The notes below the pieces were generated by a model. That model saw only the letters and a program-made list of their open reading frames with translations, made no database searches and was not told the origin of the DNA. DNA of 44,705 bases from Apostichopus californicus (Eukaryota; Echinodermata; Holothuroidea; Aspidochirotida; Stichopodidae): NCBI GenBank assembly GCA_020650975.1, contig JAIPMN010009724.1:1-44705 (forward strand), given 5' to 3'. Below are positions 34,786 through 44,705 of the stretch, in pieces (position 1 is the first letter of the stretch; each line of letters begins with the position of its first letter). Made by a program: the position numbers and the translations under genes.

Positions 34786-36396
34786 GCAACGGTGATTATT
34801 ATTCAATGACTGTGTTATCATATTTAAACCTAGCGCAAACTGCAACAGCTGCTATCCTTTTAAGTTTGATGACGAAGTTGCAGCTATTTGTCTCAATTAT
34901 TACATAATAGATCTATACTGCTCCATCCTGACTTCAGGAGGAAAAACATGTTCTGTTACATTAAAAAAATACAGAAAAGGATAACGAAACTCTCTACGAA
35001 ATAGCCACAACTCCCTGAATTGACAACGACCTGAATAGGAAACTGAACCGAAATTTTTAAAGGCAAATGTTTACTTTACCACTCACGAGACGACTAAATA
35101 AAGGAACACCATTGAAGATATGGGTTCTTCAAATCTGAAGGAGTATCACATCTAGAAATGTAGAAATACGACGTGAATAATAACAAAATAATCCAAATTT
35201 GGAATCACAAATAAAATACAAACTATACTCGATACCAGTAGCCAATCACTCCTTACGAGAGGTTATCAAAAGACTTCCCTGTGATTCAGAAAACTAAAAA
35301 AATATCCAAAGATCGATTCAATAATAGATCACTTCCACTGGATTGAAAAGACTTAGAAATGATCCTTTCCTGACTTTTGTTGTAGCTTGTTACCGGTAAA
35401 ATACAGATCCCTTGGGCAAATTTTCTCCCTTAGCACCGTCAAAACACACAGAAAAAGGTATTAAAAGGAGTCTATTGACACATTGAATTCACCCCTGTTT
35501 GTATAAATTTCACAATACTATTGTATACTGTAGGACCAATATAGCATGCAACCTTACTCGCAAAGAATACAACTTTCGATGGTAATCCAGAGATGAAAAA
35601 ATATCCCACACAAATATTCTTATTCGACTCGATTAAGTTCTAACGAGTAGAAATTAATATACAAAAACTTCTTCAAACTTTCCCAGAGTAATGTATATAC
35701 ACATACAGTAAGTAGGCTTATTTTGGTCCATGAAGTCACTCTAGAAATCAAATACAGGAACCTGTAAGGCGAGGGGAAGTACTACCCTTCCTATGGCTTC
35801 CTGCCACAGTGAGAAAGTAACATGAAGGTTTCTTATCACAAACTTCCTGTTTAGGGAATTAAATGTGTCAGTCTTCATTCCCTGTTACCTCTCTACTGAT
35901 AACAGATACTTTCCAAGGGAGATAAAAACTTATTGGCAACGCTGGGATAAACTGTGCAGAGCACTGGCTGTTTTATGCTTTTAGAAAGTGCGGCAGTAGG
36001 GATTAAGTGAGAGCCATCTTCATCTATAAATATCATTCACAGACAAAGGCCTAAACTTCCTTAGTATGGGGGGTACACAAGGTATCTGAGATTAATTATA
36101 GAGATGTGAAACTTTCATGATGCAAGGATCATATTGTTGTGAGAAGTGAATGGCCTTCTCTTTCAGATAAAGCAAGCTAATTTAGACAGTTTCAACGATT
36201 CTCTTCATTACCCAGAGGTATAGAACTGAGGGTGTGAAATCAATCACCCTAAACCATCCCTCCCCCATTCCCACCCCCTTCCACCACCTCCTGTTCACTT
36301 TTGTTTCTGGAAACAGCACTGTAAAAAGTCAGACAACAAGGTCCTTTGTGGAAGATGCATGCTGAGACTTGAAACCATTTTCTAATAGAATTTTCT

Positions 36397-36676
36397 TGTC
36401 CTCCTCTCCTCCTTCCCATTCTACTTCTACAGTATGTCCCCTACCCCCCCTCCCCCGCCCCTTCTCCTTAAGCCTTCTCTTCCCATTCTGTCCCATTCCC
36501 AACCTCCTTTCCTTTTCTCCTTATCCCTTCTCCTTCCCCTTCCCTTGGTCCTTCTCCTTTATCCTTCTACTTTCACATTCCATTCCCCCTTTCCATTCCA
36601 TCCTCTTCCTCTCCAGTACTGACCCCCTCCCGTTTCACCCTCCCGTTTCACCCTCCTGTTTCACCCTCCCTTTTCC
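36397..36676. repeat. Polypyrimidine tract with 15-bp units
   Basis: About 280 bp of mainly C/T on the plus strand. The 3' part (36627-36672) is a tandem of CCTCCCGTTTCACCC-type 15-mers. The ORFs in it are composition artefacts. Confidence 0.85.
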
Positions 36677-36688
36677 AAGTACTATGTA

Positions 36689-36933
36689 CAGGGAGGTGCT
36701 CAGGAATATTTGAGTGCCGGGCAGATTGTGATGTAGTGTGATCCACACCCTGGGAGAGGGATCTCATGGGTGGGGTACCCCCTCCCCACTGGACAAATTT
36801 TGCCCATGAAGTATGCTTAGGTGGTGATATTTTTCCTATTCTGTGCCCTTTTGGTTATGGTAAAATTTGTTAAATTATCATCAAAAAGTGCCGGGCGGAA
36901 ATGTTGGTGCCGCTCAGTGTGAGCACATCCCTG
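36689..36933. mobile_element. 245-bp hAT-like MITE
   Basis: The left end is CAGGGAGGTGCTCA and the right end is TGAGCACATCCCTG, 14-bp inverted repeats with one mismatch. The sub-terminal AGTGCCGGGC also occurs near both ends. TATGTA directly flanks both sides (36683-36688 and 36934-36939). CAGGG ends are typical of hAT elements, which normally make 8-bp duplications. Only 6 bp match here, so decay or another superfamily is possible. Confidence 0.8.
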
Positions 36934-37516
36934 TATGTAGAAGCAGAAGCAATAATCAGACTGGTAAAGCCATTTAACATCAGTGACCAGTTACAACAAA
37001 ATGAAGGTGAGACACTACAAGTCATTCTTTCATGTATGACCATTAAAGTGATGGGTTCAAAGCACGATTAGGTCAAAGCAACAGCCCAAATACGAAATGA
37101 AACAATTTCTCATGCATCCGTCGCAAAATTAACCAAAGTATTGAAGAAATGTATTGCCCATAAAAAGAAAGTAACCAATGTTGACTGTAATGTTATATCT
37201 ACTGAAAAATGTAGAAAATAGTCACACCATCAAAACCGGAGAACCATCAAATCATGAATCCTGCTTTCACTTTTGCAGTTTATAACTTAAAATAGAAATG
37301 GGAAAAATATCTGATCCCTCATGAATACTGAAAAAGGAAAAAAAGTATGGAATATGTAGCAGCTCTAATGCACTCCCCTATAAATCTGTGTGATACATTT
37401 CAAAAATCAATACCTCTTAGCTCTCCATGGAAACAACTGACTTGTGATATGGCCTGACATTGACCTTTCTCTACTTGATTTATGAGTTATATGATGCAAG
37501 GTCAATTATCTAGAAA

Positions 37517-37737
37517 AACAGCTATCATGTTAACCAAAGTAGCTATCATGTCATCCAAAAGCAGCTATCATGTTATCAAAAAGCAGCTATTATGCTATCA
37601 AAAAGCAGCTATCATGTTATCCAAAGCAGCTATCATGTTATCCATAAGTAGCTATCAAGTTATCCAAAAGCAGCTATCATGTTAACCAAAAAGCAGCTAT
37701 CATGTTATACAAAAGCAGCTATTATGTTATCCAAACA
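37517..37737. repeat. 22-bp minisatellite, 10 copies
   Basis: The unit AGCTATCATGTTATCCAAAAGC and its 21- to 23-bp variants. The period is not a multiple of three, so the open frame across part of it is not coding. Confidence 0.95.
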
Positions 37738-37903
37738 CAGTAACAGGAGTTGTTCTCATCTGTGATCTTAATCACTGCATTAGATTTTGATCTTAATGGT
37801 CATCAGTATTGGCCTCAAATGTGCTAGAGCATCAAATAATGGTCCCACTTCAACAATACATTTTACTGTGCTGTTGAGATATTGTCTCTCAGGGAGATAC
37901 TTA

Positions 37904-37959
37904 ATAGGGTCAGGGGATAGGGTTAGGGTTTAGGGGTAAGGGTTAGGGTTAGGGTTAGC
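37904..37959 (+). repeat. Interstitial telomere-type repeat
   Basis: Seven or so TTAGGG-like units in about 55 bp. The last four are clean (GGGTTAGGGTTAGGGTTAG) and the earlier ones carry insertions such as GGGTTTAGGGG. It lies 170 bp after the 22-bp minisatellite. Confidence 0.9.
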
Positions 37960-40900
37960 TACTTCAATCTTCATCTTCAAACTTTAATCTGGAGGGTCAG
38001 AACTACCAAAAGGATGCTTAAGAACACTTTTAGTCATTTTTTGCATGTTTTGCAAATTTGATGTTGATACGAATGACTATTACAAAAGCAGCTTTAAGAG
38101 TTTGGTCCACAATTATTTTTCACCGAATGAAAGTTTTTTAGCAAGTACCAATTACGAATAACGAATTCCCATCAATAGTCAACACTTCATCACCCAGACA
38201 CTTTTTCATTAGTAAACCGCAAATAAATGAGCCAATTGGAAAATCAGAAAAATTTCAGAAAATATCAGAAATGTTTGATTTTTACTTCAGCGAGGCAATT
38301 GTTTGTCCAAAAGGGATCAAGTGGATTCTAGCAACAACACACGTGAGATGAAAATACAAGAAGACATTGTAGAGGTACTCCAAAATGGTATATGGGCTGC
38401 TCCGACTCTCTATATTATTGGCGGTATAGTGTGTTTTGGTCATAACAAAAACTACATGGTTTACCCCAGACCTTATTACTCATTTACCTTGGTAAATAAA
38501 GATGGTTCTAACTTCTAACTTATTTGGCCAACTATCAAAGTAAAGCATGTATATATGTAGCTAACAGCTGTAGGCAAGGTTGCCATAACCACTGGTGGCA
38601 GTATTCTGGAATGACTGTTTATTCAACTCCATTGATGAAAAGTAATTCTGTAATGCTGCCATTATTTTCTTAATGTATACATTTTAACTTTTCATTTCCT
38701 GGAGTGTTTGGGATTTTTTGGGGTCTTTGCTGCAATAGAGTCAAACTATCAGATCAGTGAGAATTAAACCATCAAAGTACAGCAGGAAGAGGTAAGAAAC
38801 ACCTTTGATAAACTCTCTAATCTTATCTAATCTTATCTAATCTAATCTCTAATCTAACTGTTGCACATACATTATAACACACAGTGCATACATATTCATG
38901 TCCACAATCATCCAGATGAATTAAAGTTGCTGAAGAATGGGAAGACATCAGGTAGTCTTGTCCATTTTCTCTCAATATACATATATGGAAAACAACATTG
39001 TAGTTGAAATGCTAGTTCAAAACTGTAGCACTGAAAATGAAACATCAATTGCATCATCTTTCCAAATTTTGATGATTTCCATAGCAACGTCTGAAGTTGA
39101 TCATATTACAAGGAGGCTCTAAAACACAGAAGGGTAAAGAATTCCTACAGCATGTGTTTGCAAGACAAAACTTTACTAATCCCTCATATATAGCTTTAAA
39201 ATTTATTAAGAAATATTTGAAATAAGTTCAATCAGAGAGGAAAGCACAACAGACGATCAGGGAAATGGTGGGATAAAATAGATGGCGCTCTTCTGATATT
39301 GCAGAAAAAAATTGTGAGACGTCTGCATTAGTTATCTATACAATCCATGTGAGAGTAATATTAGATTAGCAGGTCTCTGCACATCTCACCCCTGGATGAG
39401 AAAATCAAACACTACTGGCTCAGATATCTTTAACAGACTTACTCAAGTCTTTTCTTTCACACAAAGACAAGAATCGAAACCTTTTATACCTCATTGGACA
39501 GAAGGTTACCAAGGTTACCAAAAGGTTCTTGACTTGGTAGAGTAAAAGGGCTCTTGTAATGAGGAAACAGGTCGCTATAAGCTAAGTAATGTTTGCATCG
39601 TTAACATCTCTATAAACACAGGTTAACGATGAAAATCGGACTTTATGTGTTCTTTTTAATAATTGAACCAATTGAGACTGCTAATTACCAGCATTTTTTT
39701 CACTTCCTCCTCTTCAGTGTGTCACATGAGATCAAAACATTAACAGAGAATAGTTTATTGAAGAAAAAATGAAAACATCATAGAATATATGGATTTGTTT
39801 GCTCTAACTCTAATGAATCATATTCTAAAACATTCCTAAAATGATAAAGAACCCTTTAAATCTACCATTTATAGAGCAGGTGTTTTCATAAACACAGATG
39901 AAAACTGATATATGATAGAAACCTCAGTACCACCTTCATCACGACCTTTAAGTGACATATTTTGACCGAACAGTGGAGACTAGGTTTGAATAAGAGTGAA
40001 ATTTCACAGCAATGGGAGATACCCTAGTGGTGACGTTCTTGAGAAAATAACGCTAACCTCAGTTGCCTTAGTCTGATAGAGGTGTCATGAAGATTCACAC
40101 AGTTTAATTATGGCAAAAGATCATCAAATATCGTTGATGAGTGAGTGAGAAGCCATGAGAATTGAGATATCAGCCTCGTTAAAAGGTGAAGCATAATTGG
40201 CCCCAAAGTTTAACATGTTGAAAATTTGCTAGAAGTTTTCAAAACTACTTTCCTAGAGGCGGATAAGAACTTAAGGATAATTCCATTTTGAATCTATTGA
40301 GAAACTGTATCAGTGTGTGTGTAACTCCTTTTCAGTGTGACAGTAAAATGATTGTTAAAATTATAGCACTGATGATGAACCAATACTTGGTTTTCTAGCA
40401 TATTTTGGGAACACTATACTGATGACATTTAAACTCTGCTGCTCTTGTAAAAAATAACATCCTCTGTCTTTTTAGACGACAATCATGGCATCCTATTCGC
40501 ACGACCTTTGCTCGTTATCGGGTCTGATGTTTATAGCACTCGAAGGCACTACACTGATATAAATATGACACATACAGTAAAGTAATTATCTATGAATAGG
40601 TTGTGTTAGAACTATCCCCGGAAAGCAATCCTTCTTAAACCGTGATTGAACCCGAGACGAAAATGTAAACAGTATTTTCAATGGAATAATAATCATAACT
40701 GACTCTGGGAAATTCATCAATAACATATTTAAGGGATCCTTTCAACAACAAAAACAATAAAACAGTCTAAAAGAGACTAAAGAGAAGTTTATACAAGCCA
40801 AGAGTATTGGATAATTATAAACCATTGAACAGGTGCACTGTTGCAATACTTTGCAATATAGTGACATCTCACACAAACTGTTGTTACTGTTTGTATGAAA

Positions 40901-42600
40901 GACAAACATAAATAAGCTGAAATCACAATGTATATTGATATGGGGCAGGGAGGGGAAGGAGGGGGGGATCTTCAGCGGTTATGCAGAGGACCCTAACAGA
41001 GCCAGGTAGAAACAACTCTGGGTTTTTTAATGCATGTGATCTATACTGTTTTACAGATCTACAAAGATTTTGAAACAAGCTGTCACATGTTTCAATCAAT
41101 GTGCTACTTGTGAAAATTTGTTGTCAAAAGATCTCATTTTAATAATAATGAGAAGAATCACAAGTAGAAATATTTGTCCAGTATATTCCATTTTGGAGAT
41201 ACGGATACACTTTTACTGACGCTCAAAGCTTAAACCCAGTTAAGCAAACTATGATTGAAAATACTTCAAAGAAGCTTTCTGATTGGTTGATGATCAGATA
41301 TGTGTAAAATTACCAAACTAACGGTGGGGAACATTTCATTGCAAAAAAATCTGCTAGTAATAGGAGTCGTAACAACCGTATATTAGTTCAATTATATCAC
41401 ACTATTATCGAATTGGGGAATATGCAGGTACTTTGCCCAGAAGTGACCGTTAGAGATTCCTCAAAAGAAATACTCGGTGATTTCAGAGATGGCAGCCTTG
41501 TCAAGTTTAGCAGAACTAGAAAGGAATTATGTGACAGCGCCCTCAGTTCATTGAGAGCATGGCTGAAGATCCCCACTGGGAACTTATTGTGAGCTCACTT
41601 TCAGGTTAAAAATAGCTCCTATACAGCTGTCATGTTTTGTTTTTTTGGAGCCTAAAATGAGCTCCCTTGTTTTGTAAGGGATGGCGAACAGCCAATGTAA
41701 GGTAATGTTGTGGGGTATATTCTCCATGTTATCTCTGATTCTATGGCCAGTTCCAATGGGTTTAAAGCTGATAGGATCTTCTCCAACAAATATATATATA
41801 TCATCTTTGTCAAAAGAACAGCTAGTATAGAGATCATTTAAAACAAAGAAAATTATCCATAAAATTTAAATGCACACAGAGATCCTCTGTGATGGTTCCT
41901 GTATCTGTAAATTGGGATATCAGGGCTTGCTATTCTGACATCAAGTCCCTGGAAACAATGGCCTCCCAAAAAGCCTATTTCATTTACCAAACCACTTCAA
42001 GTTCTAATTTGTGACTCCTCAGTTTTGGAAGGATGGAGCAAAGTTATGTGTTGTTTGAACCTTCAGTTAAAGTACTTAAACAAAAGTTTGAACAGTTGTC
42101 ATGGTACTAAAGTTCTGAGGTCAATTTATACATAAATGACCCTCTAAAATATACCATTTTAGTTTTTACAAACCCTTCACGCTCCTTTAACCAAATTTAA
42201 AACAGTTAACTAGCGTTGAATGGGATATTGAGAGTAACCTATCAATAAATCACAGTTTATATTTTAATAATAGCCTGCACTTTGTAAACAACAAAGACCC
42301 GATTACTCTGTCAAAACTCTTCCTTGTTTTATTCCTTTATGTTATTAATGTTATATAATGTTGTAGTGTTATAATGTTGGTGAATGTTTGAAGTACTAAT
42401 CCACTATTAGAGTAACCTTAGCATTATTTTACTTACAAATTCAAACTGAGAAGCAAACTGCAATGTGTAAAACCCTCTTATTCCTCAGAAGCACTGATAC
42501 AAAATAATATGTTTTTTAAGTACTTATTCAGCTTAATTTAGGATACACAAACCCAAGCTCAATCATTAATAGAGAGAATTGGGATAAACTACCTCCCCAA
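37960..42600. other. Gene-free stretch
   Basis: AT-rich, with a CTAAT microsatellite at 38815-38858 and a G-rich patch near 40945. Small ORFs at 38303-38518 and 38937-39122 lack support. X-box-like right halves (ATAGCAAC) occur at 39081-39088. Confidence 0.45.
38815..38858. repeat. CTAAT/CTTAT microsatellite
   Basis: Short tandem of TCTAATCTTA units decaying to TCTAA. Confidence 0.9.
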
Positions 42601-42601
42601 A

Positions 42602-42688
42602 CAGCTAAGAAATATCTTATTTCATTTGGGAGCGATCACAATTTTTACAATAGAATATTTCCCAAATGAAGCAAGATTTTTCTTAGCT
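42602..42688. repeat. Pre-miRNA-sized inverted repeat
   Basis: The left arm CAGCTAAGAAATATCTTATT, continuing TCATTTGGGA, pairs with TCCCAAATGAAGC...TCTTAGCT (42660-42688) with about four mismatches, around a loop of about 28 nt. Size and imperfect pairing are compatible with a microRNA precursor but equally with a small foldback element. Confidence 0.55.
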
Positions 42689-42960
42689 ATAAAGCATAGT
42701 CATTCTCTTTCATCAAATCTATATATGACTGCACTATGGAATGTGTACGATTACCAAAACCATTTTCTCCATTTTCACTCTACATGTTTATAAACGAGGG
42801 AACACCTCCGCAATTTTGTGCACTGCCAACTAAATTGTGAGTTGATAATGTTTATGGCATTTCTGTTATTTTGCACAACTGTAATGAATACACGTACTAT
42901 AACGTTTCTATTACAACTTTAAATAATCAAAACTAAAGTATGAAATGTTTCCCCGAAAGG

Positions 42961-43219
42961 TAATGAGGGCAGTATTGAAGAACTTAGCATGCATAGACGA
43001 AGGATGTGCGATCTGATTAATTCACTTTGGCTTTGGCTTCGAGTACATTATTCCGTATGCTGCCGTGTTGACGAATCTAACCGTAATAGTAGTAACTGGC
43101 TTTGCGATCCGCGTTTGAAGTCATTGCCGACTTTGCAAACTGCTGTTCCCTCACAATTTTGCAAGGTCGGTGACTCCATAGTTTTCCCCTTCAGGAAACC
43201 AAGAAAATGCTTGATTTAA
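42961..43219 (+). other. CpG-retaining island with 76-codon ORF
   Basis: About ten CpGs in 220 bp, against a low background. The plus strand has an ATG at 42989 and 76 codons, with a Cys- and Trp-containing start (MHRRRMCDLINSLWLWLRVH). The minus strand is also open for about 43 codons from an ATG near 43181. Neither frame is recognised. A promoter or untranslated exon is as likely as coding; for the formin gene it would be a distal 5' exon about 20 kb upstream. Confidence 0.3.
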
Positions 43220-43635
43220 CATAACAAGGTACAAATAAATATAAGTTTAGCAGTGTAAGCTCTTTTAATGCCGGTTAATCTTAAACCATTTCCCTAATTT
43301 TGTTTATTTTGTGCTATAATCTTTTCATTACAGCTTGATATCACTTTCACATGACTACGATTTGCTAGATTCGCTAGATTTGAGTAACCTAACACGAAAC
43401 AAATACCTCAGCAAATTTTTAAAGTGTAAGCTCTATTGTGAGTTCATTTTATATATCAACTTCCATACTTTCTTTTTTTTCTGCATCCGTTTGATTTCTT
43501 TGCATTAACACCTTTCCATTAACAGCTTGAAATGACTTTCAAATGACTTAGATCGTACGTTGGAAAAGCAAAAATTGTAACCTATTCAAAAACTGAACAA
43601 AGAAATGAAACTACTTGATTTAACATAAGAAACCA
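43210..43635. repeat. Diverged tandem duplication
   Basis: Matching landmarks recur in the same order: AGTGTAAGCTCT at 43253 and 43424, ACAGCTTGA with CTTTCA and ATGACT near 43330 and 43522, and CTTGATTTAACATAA at 43210 and 43616. Offsets of about 170-190 bp for the first two suggest an old tandem duplication with indels. Confidence 0.55.
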
Positions 43636-43639
43636 TACA

Positions 43640-44705
43640 GTATATATGTACATTCCATTAATGTCATAAAGTTTTACACAAGAATGGTCATCACATTGTT
43701 TACTCATCACGTTTTACATTTCTATCAATCTTGACTGTTCATATTCAGAAATGTAGTCAACATTTGTTTCCAATTGTGGAGTCCCATGAATGGTAGAGTG
43801 ACAGCATCGGTATCAAAATAGCCTCAGAGACTTCCTCTAACATATGATTAGAGCAGATCTATTGGTTTTAATCTGATATGTTTTCCACATGTGAAAACAG
43901 ATGGGGTAATGTCTATGAAGTCTTTTCATAATAAGATAGTAAATACGTGAAACTGGTTAAGAAGCTTCACGCTTTCTTGATGATTTCTTCCACATAAATG
44001 CACACGTTTTCTGAGACATCTTTCTCTTTTTTCACATTAAAGCCATATCAACTATTAAAAGCTAAATAAGAGAATGTGCTCATCCTACTGTGCAAGGAAT
44101 TATGGTATTTTGAATTACTAAAGATAGGTTTCCATAGCAACAGGGATTTGTTATGCCACCAGGGGAGCTGCCAAGCATGTCATGTATGAAATTTTTCAGA
44201 GCATTGCTTAACTTCACAAATGAGAAACTACATTAAATTCTTTTCTTGGCACTAGAAAGTTTAAAGTTGCATATCCCCCTCTTTACAATAAACCACAAGA
44301 GAGCAAAATGAAATTTTCACATTAAAAGCACAAATCCTATTGATTTTTTTTTTTTTTTTTGATTTGGTTGATTTAACTTGATTATTCTAACAAGCTACAG
44401 TGTATTATTAAAAATAATATTTGATTGTTCAATTAAGACATCCTTGTAGAGTAATTGAACCACTTCTTTGAAAGTTCTAGTTAATATGTACAATCATGCT
44501 TTGTGGAGGACAGAATTGTAACAATAGTACAAGGAACTCCACTCTGCATGTTTCCACAACAATGAAACGAAACATCGCTCAATGTTTAAGGTCAGAAAAT
44601 GTTGTGTTACTATTTGTGAAGACTTTCAGACAAACATGAGGAATGATTCCTCAATCATGTAAAACTTTTAGAGTTCCCTTATCCTCCACTGATCCCCCCC
44701 CCCCC
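43640..44705. other. Gene-free end of window
   Basis: AT-rich, with a T-run near 44346-44361 and a terminal C-run. An X-box-like GTTTCCATAGCAAC lies at 44128-44141. No exon seen. Confidence 0.5.

Larger units (their letters stand above)
34252..36688. other. Gene-free stretch
   Basis: AT-rich, with the purine tract at 34680 and the pyrimidine tract at 36397. No supported exon. Confidence 0.5.

Noticed and set aside
36369-36713. 114-codon ORF rich in Pro, Phe and Ser
   Set aside because: Composition artefact of the C/T tract. It also runs into the hAT-like element.
41505-41560. CTCF-like core (AGGGCGCTGTCAC on the minus strand) and a 21-codon ORF
   Set aside because: Only a partial motif match; a short core like this is expected by chance, and the ORF is too small.
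1-44705. CRISPR arrays, rRNA genes, operons, reverse transcriptase or transposase ORFs
   Set aside because: None is visible. The tandem arrays present have no spacer structure, and no ORF carries recognisable polymerase or transposase motifs.

Overview
This is a stretch of AT-rich animal DNA. Prokaryotic features (operons, ribosome binding sites, long ORFs) are absent. Coding sequence is sparse and split into short exons by consensus GT/AG introns. The rest holds microsatellites, minisatellites, G/C homopolymers, tRNA-derived SINEs, MITE-like elements and CA repeats. CpG is generally low, with a few CpG-retaining islands. It most resembles a marine invertebrate genome; a deuterostome such as an echinoderm is my guess, but no feature here settles the phylum.

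The one gene I can name is a formin-like protein (FMNL/FRL class, Diaphanous-related formin) on the minus strand. Exon 2 (11103-11020) and exon 3 (10067-9987) encode the start of the GTPase-binding/FH3 region. They match the vertebrate family in length (28 and 27 codons), phase (0/0) and residues. A candidate first coding exon lies 11 kb upstream (22615-22293) and begins with an N-myristoylation consensus followed by a very basic, Asn-rich stretch. The remaining formin exons (rest of FH3, FH1, FH2, DAD) were not found and should lie beyond base 1. The opposite-strand candidates below would then sit inside FMNL intron 3.

The plus strand from 3.4 to 9.8 kb holds several small exon-like ORFs. 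One group (3697-3768, 4309-4394, 4611-4728) is phase-consistent across its proposed introns and sits among five or six RFX X-box-like motifs, which suggests a ciliary gene. A second pair (8412-8538, 9596-9740) also splices in phase and ends in a stop. I cannot name either, and both are hypotheses. Isolated GC/CpG-rich islands at 18.57-18.81 kb (TATA box plus 63-codon ORF), 29.3-29.65 kb and 42.96-43.22 kb are candidate promoters or conserved elements.

The mobile and repeat fraction is rich. There are two copies of one tRNA-derived SINE, each ending just past an FMNL splice donor. A 561-bp element has long compound terminal inverted repeats and a perfect 9-bp target duplication (33682-34242). 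A 245-bp element has CAGGG-type ends (36689-36933). Two adjacent foldback elements lie near 17.3-17.6 kb. A ~2-kb composite repeat at 11.9-13.9 kb is packed with nuclear-receptor half-sites. There are minisatellites with 14-, 22- and ~62-bp units, a 111-bp in-frame duplication, a short interstitial telomere-type tract, and long polypurine/polypyrimidine tracts.
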